Shown one piece after another: positions 27,408 to 36,046 of a stretch of 64,000 nucleotides of DNA (positions are counted from its first letter, which is position 1; the number at the start of each line of letters is the position of its first letter). The stretch is from positions 114,216 through 178,215 of the forward strand of contig NZ_MDFN01000004.1 of the NCBI RefSeq assembly GCF_001730525.1. The letters run 5' to 3'. The notes under the pieces were generated by a model. The model was not told the origin of the DNA, made no database searches, and saw nothing but the letters and a program-made list of their open reading frames with translations. The DNA is from Arcticibacter eurypsychrophilus. GTDB lineage: Bacteria > Bacteroidota > Bacteroidia > Sphingobacteriales > Sphingobacteriaceae. A program made the position numbers and the translations under genes.

Positions 27408-27848
27408 TTAAAAGGTTTTTGTACTCAGAACTGCCTGCGATCCAGGGTAGTCTAAATTTGAACGGTCTTCAGCGGTTATAAAAACTCTCTTAGGCTTAAA
27501 AGGCGTTACAGCTTCCAATGTTCCGGTAAGTCCACTGGTAAAAAAACCGCTTGAACTTTTCAACTGCCCCAGGTTTTTAGTGCCATTATTAGCGGTTTCC
27601 AGCCATACCACATAAACAGCTTTTGGGGGTTGCAACCGTGTGGACTCTGCAAGATTTTCAATCTCAATCTCAATAGCATAATTTTTATTATCATCACGAC
27701 TTATCTTTGTATATCCTTGAGCTGCCGGAACTACTTGAGAAGTAATAAATCTTACTTTTTTGGAGCATGAACTCAAGGAAAAGCTCAACAACAAAAAAGC
27801 TGTTAGAAGAAATTTGAAGTTAAACTTTTTATAAGTAGATATTTTCAT
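27408..27848 (-). CDS. Predicted lipoprotein of unknown function
   Basis: A 146-residue protein with a lipoprotein signal (SLSSC) placing the acylated cysteine near residue 28. The mature part has alternating beta-strand segments (YAIEIEIENLAES, KAVYVVWLETANNG, RVFITAEDRSN), which suggests a small immunoglobulin-like beta sandwich. I do not recognise a named family. It is convergent with the orphan Cache-like gene across 62 bp. Confidence 0.75.
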   Translation of the reverse strand: MKISTYKKFNFKFLLTAFLLLSFSLSSCSKKVRFITSQVVPAAQGYTKISRDDNKNYAIEIEIENLAESTRLQPPKAVYVVWLETANNGTKNLGQLKSSSGFFTSGLTGTLEAVTPFKPKRVFITAEDRSNLDYPGSQAVLSTKTF

Positions 27849-28235
27849 TTTGAGTTTGTTTCAATGAGTAATGGAATAGTAGCTTAAATTCTATTATTTT
27901 GAAACTACTGCGTATTAAACCTCGCAAGAATTAAATAGTTTATCTTATTTAAAATTTATGCAAAGACCGTTCTTTTTAATCATAATCTATGGTAGAACTG
28001 ATCTTCAATTTCAGTAAATAAGCACTAAATGATTGCAATATGAGAGCAATATGAATCCAGTATGAGTCCGACTATACAGTGATTAAGTTGGACTTTTACC
28101 GGATTCTTATTGCATTATTTTTTCTGTCAATAAGTAATAGACCCCTCCTAATAGAAAATATTACCTTACTCTGATATCTTAAGAGGAACAAATAGTATAA
28201 ATTAGATCAATATAAAAATCAAGCTAAAATTAGAT
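27849..28235. repeat. Intergenic region with a long imperfect inverted repeat
   Basis: The 387-bp region has no ORF. Arms 28046-28073 and 28086-28113 match at 22 or more of 28 positions around a 12-base loop, and GCAATATGA is repeated directly in the left arm. It could be a MITE remnant, a hairpin terminator, or an operator; a T-rich tract follows the right arm. Confidence 0.5.
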
Positions 28236-29000
28236 ATGACAATGAATAAAAAGGTTGCCTTGGTTACGGGGGGGAGTAGAGGTTTGGGTAAAGACATGGC
28301 CCTAAATCTTGCCAAAAAAGGAATTGATGTAATCCTAACTTATAAAAGTAAAAAAGAAGAAGCACTTGCTGTTGTAGCCGAGATTAAGCAAACAGGCGTT
28401 AATGCTGAGGCGTTGCAATTAGATACAGCAGACATTAAAAGTTTTGATTCATTTTTCGCTTCATTCAGCGCATTATTACAAGCTTCCTTTAATACCGATC
28501 ATTTTGATTTCCTGATAAATAATGCCGGGATTGGGATCCACGCTTCTTTCGCTGAGACCACTGAAGAGCAGTTTGATCTCCTGATGAACATTCACTTTAA
28601 AGGAGTATTTTTTCTAACTCAGAAAGCGCTTCCTTTAATTAATGAAGGTGGACGTATTATTAATCTTTCTTCAGGACTTGCCAGATTTAGTACCCCTGGA
28701 TTTGCTGCTTATGCTGCGATGAAAGGTGCTATCGAAACCTTAACTAAATATATGGCTAAGGAGCTTGGAGCTCGTGGAATTACGGTAAATGTAGTTGCTC
28801 CTGGAGCTATTGAAACTGATTTCGGAGGTGGTATGGTGCGGGATAACGCAGCGATGAATAAATTTATTGCTAGTAGTACCGCCTTAGGCAGAGTAGGTCG
28901 TGCAGATGATATTGGAAGTGTGGTTGCTTTTTTATGTTCAGAAGATGCTAAATGGGTTAATGCGCAACGAATTGAAGTTTCGGGAGGGGTAAACCTGTAA
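28236..29000 (+). CDS. Short-chain dehydrogenase/reductase
   Basis: A 254-residue classical SDR. The Rossmann cofactor motif TGGSRGLG (residues 11-18), NNAG at 95-98, catalytic S145/S146, Y159 and K163 (YAAMK), and the terminal VSGG are intact. A basic residue after GGSRG favours NADP(H). The C-terminal pattern VVAPGAIETDF and ALGRVGRADDIGSVVAFLCS resembles 3-oxoacyl-ACP reductase-like members, but the substrate cannot be named. A second in-frame ATG lies two codons downstream (28242) and could be the true start. Confidence 0.92.
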   Translation: MTMNKKVALVTGGSRGLGKDMALNLAKKGIDVILTYKSKKEEALAVVAEIKQTGVNAEALQLDTADIKSFDSFFASFSALLQASFNTDHFDFLINNAGIGIHASFAETTEEQFDLLMNIHFKGVFFLTQKALPLINEGGRIINLSSGLARFSTPGFAAYAAMKGAIETLTKYMAKELGARGITVNVVAPGAIETDFGGGMVRDNAAMNKFIASSTALGRVGRADDIGSVVAFLCSEDAKWVNAQRIEVSGGVNL

Positions 29001-29021
29001 AATATTTAAAATTTTTTGAAA

Positions 29022-29055
29022 GATTAACACCCGCTTTTTTAAGTGGATGTTAATC
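29022..29055. terminator. Hairpin between convergent SDR and helicase genes
   Basis: GATTAACA and TGTTAATC form an 8-bp stem with a further weak pairing around a T-rich loop. It lies between the stops at 29000 and 29093 and may terminate both. Weak signal. Confidence 0.4.
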
Positions 29056-29092
29056 AAATTGGGCTCATGCTTTAATATTATTATAGATTAAC

Positions 29093-30226
29093 CTAAAAGC
29101 TGATACTCTCACTATCAATCGTATTGATCAATTTGCCCATCTTTTTTTGAATAACACCAAAGTGATGCAGCTCTTGAGGACTTACCAAAGAAATAGCATC
29201 ACCGGGAGCCTCTGCACGTCCGGTTCTTCCGATCCGGTGAATGTAATCTTTAGGTGAACGGGGTAATTCGTAATTAATCACATAAGGTAGAAAGTTGATA
29301 TCGATCCCTCTAGCCATTAAATCCGTTGCCACTAACACTCTTAGTTCGCCTGATTTAAAATCCTGCAAAGCTTCAGTTCTTGCACCCTGACTCTTTTTAC
29401 TATGGATAGCTTTAGCATCTATTCCATTTTTGCGAAGTTTATCCGCAATATTATCGGTTTGGTAAGTAGATGCTGCAAATACCAAAACCTGTTTCATATC
29501 GTGATGTTTGATCAGATAGCGTAAGAGGGGACCTTTTTTCTCATCGGGTACCAAATAACCTACTTGAGTTATGGTATCGATCGTATCCTGCTCAGCATCT
29601 ATCTTAATAACAAGCGGGTCGTTGAGTAATATTTGATTTATCTGTTTGATATCATCAGTCAGTGTAGCAGAAAATAGTAAATTCTGACGCTTTTTAGGTA
29701 AAAGAGCAATGATCCGTGTCATTTCTTCCTTGAAACCCAAATTCAACATTTTATCTGCTTCGTCAAGCACCAGGGTATCAATATCAGATAGGTGTACTGC
29801 TTTTGAATCCAGTAATTCCAATAATCTACCGGGAGTAGCAACCAGGATATGCACACCCTGTAAAGCTATCATTTGTGGATTTATAGAAACGCCACCAAAA
29901 ACAGCTAATGTTTTAATCGGATGAGTAAGGAAAGGACTAAAAATCTGAAATACATCTTTTACCTGTACAGCCAGTTCGCGGGTTGGTACCAATACTAAAA
30001 CATTCACATGCCTGTTTTTTGCCTCTACAGTATGTTGAAGATTCATTAGAATAGGCAATACATAACCAGCTGTTTTACCTGAGCCTGTTTTAGCAATACC
30101 TAAAACGTCTTTTTTATTCAATATAGCGGGTATAACCGCTTGTTGTATAGGAGTGGGTAATGTATAATTCTGATCTGCCAATGCTTTTAATAAAGCTGGA
30201 GATAAACCTAATGAAGTAAATGGCAT
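29093..30226 (-). CDS. DEAD-box RNA helicase (RhlE-like)
   Basis: A 377-residue ATP-dependent RNA helicase core. Motifs in order are the Q motif with F2 and LPTPIQ; Walker A AKTGSGKT; PTRELAVQV; DEAD; SAT; ARGIDI; and HRIGRTGR. It corresponds to the RhlE/DEAD core and lacks the long basic C-terminal tail seen in many RhlE proteins, so it may need a partner for RNA targeting. Family knowledge: such enzymes remodel rRNA or cold-structured mRNAs. It is single and convergent with the SDR. Confidence 0.94.
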   Translation of the reverse strand: MPFTSLGLSPALLKALADQNYTLPTPIQQAVIPAILNKKDVLGIAKTGSGKTAGYVLPILMNLQHTVEAKNRHVNVLVLVPTRELAVQVKDVFQIFSPFLTHPIKTLAVFGGVSINPQMIALQGVHILVATPGRLLELLDSKAVHLSDIDTLVLDEADKMLNLGFKEEMTRIIALLPKKRQNLLFSATLTDDIKQINQILLNDPLVIKIDAEQDTIDTITQVGYLVPDEKKGPLLRYLIKHHDMKQVLVFAASTYQTDNIADKLRKNGIDAKAIHSKKSQGARTEALQDFKSGELRVLVATDLMARGIDINFLPYVINYELPRSPKDYIHRIGRTGRAEAPGDAISLVSPQELHHFGVIQKKMGKLINTIDSESISF

Positions 30227-30420
30227 GTTGTCTGTTATTTGAGGATATTACGAAATACTGCGGTTAATCCAATGCCAAGTATAAGCCTTTTTAAATTTAA
30301 ACAGGGTATAGGAGGTGATTTGCTTTGGATAATCATCTTAGAGAAGATGCAAATTGGTTTAAGAATTATTATCTTTCAGTCTTAAATCTTTCAATCATAG
30401 GCAAATTATCTTTCTTCAAA

Positions 30421-30840
30421 ATGTTCTTTACTTTAATCCTAATGCTATTTGTTTCGGTTACTAGCTTTTTCCAGAAGAAAGGGCGGAAGCAGAACTTCAT
30501 GGTATTATGAAAGAACTGGATGTTGCCGGACTTTCTCTTGTCGTTGTAAAACATAACAGGATCATTTATGCCAATTGCTTCGGTTACCGACACATTGAAA
30601 GGAATACGGCACTTAAAAAAATGCATCATTCAGAATTGCGTCGATATCTAAATCTTTTTCAGCTACTTCAATAATGTAGTTGGTTGAGGCAGGTAAGCTA
30701 TCGCTGAGCGATGATTTTAGCAACCTTGTAGGCTGTGAAATGAGAAATTCAAAATTTCCGAGTACAATGATTGCTCTAAAAATGATCATGTCCCATACTT
30801 CCAATATCAATGATAGGCAGGGCTATTTCAGGAGACAACA
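30421..30840 (+). pseudogene. Serine beta-lactamase/penicillin-binding-type hydrolase pseudogene
   Basis: Three frames together give the N-terminal half of a class C-type serine hydrolase. A start and signal-like stretch (MFFTLILMLFVSVTS) break near 30480. The next frame reads ELHGIMKELDVAGLSLVVVK and CFGYRHIERNTAL. A shift in an A7 run near 30613-30619 leads to FRIASISKSFSATSIM with the SxxK catalytic motif (30641-30652). TAG at 30677-30679 replaces the usual Q codon before LVEAGKLSLSDD and SHTSNINDRQGYF. The gene is cut off near 30840 without the C-terminal half. Family knowledge: SxxK and SHTSGI-type segments identify the beta-lactamase superfamily. It is non-functional. Confidence 0.88.
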
Positions 30841-30979
30841 TTCGGTATATAAAACTTCTGGAACCGTAAGGGGTTAATGTCTGAAACAGGAAAAAGAAAA
30901 TGGCATTTTTTACTCTTTAAAACTTTTATAATGCCATGAAAGAAAAATATAAATAGCACAGGAATTAAGCCACACAAAA

Positions 30980-32050
30980 ATGAAAATTTATAAACGATTA
31001 TTCGCGGTAACGCTGCTATTGTTATTCGCCGCTTGCTCAAAAGAAAATACTGTCACTACGATACCTTATATCACTCCTGAAGAATCTGATGGAGTATCAT
31101 TAAAAAGTAGCGCTCCATTTCCATGGGGTGCTGCAGTTAATGTAAGTTTAATAAAAAGCAATGCTGCTTACAGGGCATTAGTGGAGAAGGAGATGAGCAG
31201 TTTGACTTCTGAGAATGAAATGAAGATGTCGCGCATCCGATCTTCGCAAACAGCATGGTATTTTACTGATGCCGATTATATTGTATCTTTCGCACAGGAA
31301 CATAATATCCGTGTACATGGTCATACGCTTATCTGGCATCGCTCTCCCGCATGGCTTGATACTTATCAAGGTGATGCAGCAGCATGGGAAGCTATGTTTA
31401 AAGAGTATATCCAGACTGTTGTGGGCCGTTACAAAGGAAAAGTTACTTCCTGGGATGTTGTGAATGAAGCAATTAATGAGGATGGCACCCTCAGGACAAG
31501 TATCTGGCAACAAAAATTGGGTAATGACTATATAGCCAGAGCTTTTCAATATGCACATGAGGCAGATCCAGGTGCATTGTTGTTTTATAATGATTACGGA
31601 AATGAATACTCCACTGTAAAACGTGAGGCGATACTAGCACTCGTGAATAGTTTAAAAAGTAGGGGAATTCCGATTAATGGTATCGGGCTTCAGATGCATA
31701 CCCGCTATAATCAATCGGATGTTAATCTGGCTAATGCGATAAATTCTGCTGCTCAAACCGGATTAAAAGTACACATTGCCGAACTTGATATTGCTGTTAA
31801 CCCGGATAATAATCAAAGTTTGACCTTTACTTCTTCACTTGCGCAACAACAAGCGGATAAATATAAGTTCATTGTAAAAACATATAATGCAATACCAAAG
31901 GCTCAGCAATTCGGTATAACTACATGGAATTTAACGGATGGAGATACCTGGATCACAGGTGAGTATAAGCGCCCGGATTGGCCACTTCCTTTCGATAGTA
32001 ATTACAAACGGAAAGCTGCTTATCAGGGAATTTTAGATGGGCTTAAATAA
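30980..32050 (+). CDS. GH10 endo-beta-1,4-xylanase, lipoprotein
   Basis: A 356-residue enzyme with a lipoprotein signal peptide (LLLLFAAC; lipidated C19). The GH10 TIM barrel spans about residues 45-355, with catalytic acid/base E163 in WDVVNEAI and nucleophile E269 in HIAELDI. The SENEMKMS and GHTLIWH segments that shape the glycone subsites are present. The enzyme is probably anchored at the cell surface and cleaves xylan backbones. Upstream lies the broken beta-lactamase and downstream a broken GH3; this is the only intact enzyme in that stretch. Confidence 0.94.
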   Translation: MKIYKRLFAVTLLLLFAACSKENTVTTIPYITPEESDGVSLKSSAPFPWGAAVNVSLIKSNAAYRALVEKEMSSLTSENEMKMSRIRSSQTAWYFTDADYIVSFAQEHNIRVHGHTLIWHRSPAWLDTYQGDAAAWEAMFKEYIQTVVGRYKGKVTSWDVVNEAINEDGTLRTSIWQQKLGNDYIARAFQYAHEADPGALLFYNDYGNEYSTVKREAILALVNSLKSRGIPINGIGLQMHTRYNQSDVNLANAINSAAQTGLKVHIAELDIAVNPDNNQSLTFTSSLAQQQADKYKFIVKTYNAIPKAQQFGITTWNLTDGDTWITGEYKRPDWPLPFDSNYKRKAAYQGILDGLK

Positions 32051-32080
32051 ATAGTAATAAGCTAATTAAACAAGCTCAAG

Positions 32081-33082
32081 ATGAAATACGCAATACTTAA
32101 TACTATTTTCTGAACCTTAAGTTTATCGCTGTTAACATCAGTGATGGCACATAAGAAACCCATTAGTGAACGGGTAGATTATTTGTTGAAATTAATGACA
32201 CTCCAGGAAAAAGTGGGTCAGTTAAATCAATATTCTGGTAGGGAAGTTACAGGACCGGTTACCAGTAAGCAAACCTATTTATTAAAGGACATAAAAGATG
32301 GAATGGTGGGTTCCATGTTAAACGTTAAAGGTGCAAAAGAGACACGCGAAACTCAGGCCGTAGCCTTACAATCGCGACTTAAAATTCCATTATTATTCAG
32401 TATGGATATAATCCATGGCTATAAAACTGTTTTTCCTATTCCTTTAGCGGAGGCGGCATCATGGGATTTAGCTGCGATTCGTCAATCTGCTCATATTGCA
32501 GCTAAAGAAGCTGCAGCTGTAGGTTTGCACTGGACGTTTGCGCCGATGGTAGAAGGTGCAGGGGAAGATACTTACCTGGGATCGGCAATTGCCAGGGCAA
32601 GAGTACTGGGATTTCAGGGAGATAAACTCGGGGATACTGATGCGATAATGGCCTGTGCCAAGCATTTTGCTGCTTATGGATTAGTTATGGCTGGTCGCGA
32701 ATATAATGCTGTAGATATCAGCAATCAGCTTCTATGGGAGACTTATCTTCCTCCATTTAAGGCCGCTCTTGATGCGGGTGTAGCTACATTTATGAACTCC
32801 TTTAATGCTATCAATGGCATCCCTGCAACTGGAAACAGTTATTTACAAAGAGATATCTTAAAAGATAAATGGAACTTCAAGGGTTTCATGGTTAGTGACT
32901 GGGGATCGATAGGAGAGATGATTCCATGGGGATACGCCAGTGATCTAAGTGATGCCAGTTTGAAAGCAATTACCGCAGGCAGTGATATGGATATGGAAAG
33001 TGAGGCCTATAAGAAAACGCTTGCTCAGTTGGTTATTGATCAAAAGGTAGATATAAAACTGGTAGATGATGCTAGACAATAA
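32081..33082 (+). pseudogene. GH3-family beta-glycosidase pseudogene, N-terminal domain only
   Basis: The natural start is the ATG at 32081, opening a signal peptide MKYAILNTIF, then TGA at 32111-32113, then TLSLSLLTSVMA. So a nonsense codon interrupts the signal peptide. A GTG at 32141 would only rescue a protein without export. The remainder is the GH3 (alpha/beta)8 domain (PISERVDYLL, GTLQEKVGQLNQ-like, MACAKHFAAYG, GFMVSDWGS with the nucleophile D). It appears to lack about 12 residues that normally link FAPMVDV-like and EGAGEDTYLG segments, and stops after LVDDA. The C-terminal alpha/beta-sandwich that supplies the acid/base is missing. Family knowledge: intact GH3 enzymes have about 700 residues or more. 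It cannot be active. Confidence 0.85.
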
Positions 33083-33749
33083 CAATCAGCAACTTATAGC
33101 TGCACCTTACGGGGATATTTTAACAGCGAGTGGACATAAAGCCTTATTAAATAATATTTTATTTGATAACTGTTCGAAAAGAAAAGATGTTCTGGATGCA
33201 CTTACCCGTCAAGCCAATAGTAAACTAACCATGCCTTATACAAAATTAAGGGTACCTGGGATTATACAAGCGGTGGATTATGATATGGGACGTGAAGGCA
33301 TAGCTTATCATGACCTTAGGTCGGAACGCTTACAGATTGATGAACCCAGAGATTGGAATGCTTCTAAAACTCGTGGTGGATATTACAGGAACGATGGAGT
33401 TGATATAGAAACCAATTCAGATGAACATCCTGCTAATGGATACAATGTTGGATTTATGGATGCAGGTGAGTGGATGAAATATACGGTATGGGTAAATAAA
33501 AGTGGTATTTATCAAGTGAAAGCGAGGATTTCTGGTTCTAAAGATTTCGCTATAGGAAAGTTAAGTGTAGAAGTTGATAACCATACAGTTGCCTCATTTA
33601 ATAATGTAGCATCTGACAAATGGATCTCATCTGGCACTATTGCGCCTTATAAGCCTTTTTATATGAGTAAGGGAGCACATCAAATGATGATTAAAGTGGA
33701 AGCAAAGGGTTGCAGGCTTAACTGGTTAGAATTTATATCAGAGGACTGA
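33066..33749 (+). pseudogene. C-terminal fragment with CBM6-like domain, fused out of frame to the GH3 remnant
   Basis: A 227-codon frame that overlaps the GH3 stop and has no start signal of its own. The first 80 residues (SGHKALLNNILFDNC, DALTRQANSKLTMPY) come from an enzyme domain I do not recognise. From about residue 85 (VPGIIQAVDYDMGREGIAYHD) to the end it is a carbohydrate-binding module of the CBM6 type, with GYNVGFMDAGEWMKYTV and GCRLNWLEF. The sequence implies that a deletion removed the 3' part of GH3 and the 5' part of a second gene and joined them in different frames near 33070-33085. It is presumably not expressed as a useful protein. Confidence 0.75.
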
Positions 33750-33837
33750 TTTTTGAGGAATTTCACTATTCTGCTATCATGGCAAAACCTTAACAGTCAC
33801 TATCAAATAAAATAAGTTAGTTTTGTTTTTTTTAATA

Positions 33838-35649
33838 ATGTTATACTTCAAAAAACAATTTTCAAAATACTTCTTTCTAGTTCTGTGCATTTTTTTAACA
33901 TTTATTGCAAGTCAATCGAATGCTCAAGGGAATTTGCTTTTAAACGACACAGCTGAAAAGGTAAAGCAAGAGCCCTCATGGCCCAATGATACACTTGGCA
34001 GACGTACCCCCCGGGGAACTGTAGAAGGGTTTATTAAAGCGGTTTCACAAGAAGATTACGCTAAAGCTTCCTTATATCTTAGCATAGACTCAACCTTAAG
34101 GAGAAAGCAAGACAGAGTGCTACAAGCACAAGGACTTCAGCAGTTGCTGGATCAGAAAGGAAATATATTTCCTTATTCCATGATTAGTGATAATGAGGAA
34201 GGACAGCAAGGCGACAATTTAGGTGAGAATTTAGATCATATTGGGGACGCTAGAGTTAACAAAGAAAAGTTTGAAATCTTATTGGAGAATACAAAAGGAT
34301 CAGATGGCGGACCTATTTGGTTATTTTCCATACAAACTATTCAACGAATACCTTTACAACTTGATTCTGTTTCATCTGCACCTCTTCTCAGTAAATTAGC
34401 ACCGAAAGTATTAGAGGAAAATAAATGGGGAGGTGTTCCTTTAGCACACTGGATGGCCATGCTCTTGATCATTATAGTGGCATACCTGCTAGCCTTGGGA
34501 ATTACCAAAACAGCTATTATTTTAATACCTCTTTTTTGGCATAAGGCAAGAACTGAGCCTATCTCTGGAATTATTACTGCTTTCGCTCTGCCGATTCGGT
34601 TGTATCTTGCAGTTTGGCTTTTCGTAATTGGCGGTCGGCAGGCAGGAATATCGATTATTGTCCGTCATCGTTTCAGCGATATTACCGTAGTCGTATTACT
34701 CGTTGCCGTACTTCTTCTTATTTGGCAGCTGGTCGATTTTATTTCCCGATACGCAGAGAGGCGGTTAGCCCGACACGGTAATCAGGCGGGTGTATCTGCT
34801 GTGCTTTTTCTGCGTCGAGCAGCTAAAATTGCTCTTGTAATCATGTGTGTGATCATGATACTGAGCACTTTTGGTTTTGATGTCACCACCGGATTGGCTG
34901 CGTTAGGAATTGGAGGTATTGCATTAGCGCTTGGTGCACAGAAAACAGTAGAAAACTTTGTTGGCAGTGTAACGCTTATTGCAGATCAGCCGGTAAGAGT
35001 TGGAGACTTTTGCAAGGTAGGGGATGTGGTGGGTACGGTTGAGCAAATTGGAATGCGTTCTACACGCATACGTACTCTTAATCGTACAATTGTTACCATT
35101 CCTAACGGTGAATTTTCATCTAACATGATTGAAAATTATGCACATCGTGATCGCTTTTGGTTTCATCCAACATTTGGTTTACGCTTTGAAACCACTCCAG
35201 ATCAAATCAGGTATCTTCTTGTAGAATTACGTTCAATTTTATACGCGCATCCAAAAGTAGATCCATCGCCAGCAAGGGTACGGTTCGTAGAGATTGGTGC
35301 TGACTCCCTTAAACTGGAAGTTTTCGCTTATGTTCATGCTGTTAATTTTGATCAGTTTCTGGAAATACAGGAAGATTTGTATTTACGCATGATGGATATC
35401 ATCACGGAAAGCGGTACTGGTTTTGCCTTTCCCTCTCAGACATTATACCTTGCCAAGGATCATGCTCCGTCACTTGAAAAGGCTGAAGAAATACATGAGA
35501 CAGTTAAAAAATGGCGCGAAGCGGGGGATATGTCTATACCTACTTTTAATCCAGACTATATCGACGATTTGAAAAATACAATTCCTTATCCACCAGAAGG
35601 TTCAAGTGTATATAAGAATGATAATTCATTTAAGGCTGTAAAAAATTAA
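33838..35649 (+). CDS. MscS-family mechanosensitive channel
   Basis: A 603-residue protein from the ATG at 33838; a TTG at 33823 is in frame but gives a poorer signal peptide. MLYFKKQFSKYFFLVLC to QSNAQ is a signal sequence. A soluble N-terminal region (about 30-180) is followed by several helices and the MscS core. The core contains GIGGIALALGAQKTVENFVG (pore-lining helix and hinge) and DQPVRVGDFCKVGDVVGTVEQIGMRSTRIRT (beta domain). Family knowledge: it releases solutes on hypo-osmotic shock. It is larger than E. coli MscS because of the extra periplasmic part. Confidence 0.92.
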   Translation: MLYFKKQFSKYFFLVLCIFLTFIASQSNAQGNLLLNDTAEKVKQEPSWPNDTLGRRTPRGTVEGFIKAVSQEDYAKASLYLSIDSTLRRKQDRVLQAQGLQQLLDQKGNIFPYSMISDNEEGQQGDNLGENLDHIGDARVNKEKFEILLENTKGSDGGPIWLFSIQTIQRIPLQLDSVSSAPLLSKLAPKVLEENKWGGVPLAHWMAMLLIIIVAYLLALGITKTAIILIPLFWHKARTEPISGIITAFALPIRLYLAVWLFVIGGRQAGISIIVRHRFSDITVVVLLVAVLLLIWQLVDFISRYAERRLARHGNQAGVSAVLFLRRAAKIALVIMCVIMILSTFGFDVTTGLAALGIGGIALALGAQKTVENFVGSVTLIADQPVRVGDFCKVGDVVGTVEQIGMRSTRIRTLNRTIVTIPNGEFSSNMIENYAHRDRFWFHPTFGLRFETTPDQIRYLLVELRSILYAHPKVDPSPARVRFVEIGADSLKLEVFAYVHAVNFDQFLEIQEDLYLRMMDIITESGTGFAFPSQTLYLAKDHAPSLEKAEEIHETVKKWREAGDMSIPTFNPDYIDDLKNTIPYPPEGSSVYKNDNSFKAVKN

Positions 35650-36046
35650 CATGATGATTGTGTCAATGAATATTTAGCTCAAGAGCAGCCGATATGATTT
35701 ATTCAACCTGAACTGAAGATCCCATTTCAGGTATCGATTAATCTTTAGCGTGATCAATAATATCTTTTACGTCGATAATTTGTTTAGAATACCCTTCTTA
35801 CTATATTGATTATAGCCCTAAATAAATCTTGTAAGGTACAAAAGCCTGCGGGGGAAGGTGCCCTCCCGATGGGATATAGCCAACATATTGCAAGTTGTCA
35901 GCGGTGCCTAATCATTATTATTCCCATATGCCTATCCTTTATTAGTTACATTATTAGATACTTAACTTCATATTAACATAGAAGGTATACTTTTGAATTG
36001 TTACAAGAGAACGGCTGTTTCCTTGCGGGAATGAAATAAAATCATA
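35650..36046. other. Intergenic region before the phosphatase gene, with a possible promoter
   Basis: No clear gene in these 397 bp. TACTTTTG at 35988-35995 matches TAnnTTTG in all eight positions and lies 52 bp before the ATG at 36047; its -33 partner is weak. A short minus-strand reading (SKQIIDVKDIIDHAKD near 35750-35800) could be a remnant, but I cannot support it. Confidence 0.45.

Noticed and set aside
30613..30877. Short frames on both strands in the beta-lactamase region
   Set aside because: They are pieces or shadows of the decayed lactamase; the plus-strand pieces are described there as one pseudogene.
31178..31558. A 126-codon minus-strand frame
   Set aside because: It is a shadow of the GH10 gene, which carries both catalytic glutamates in the other strand.
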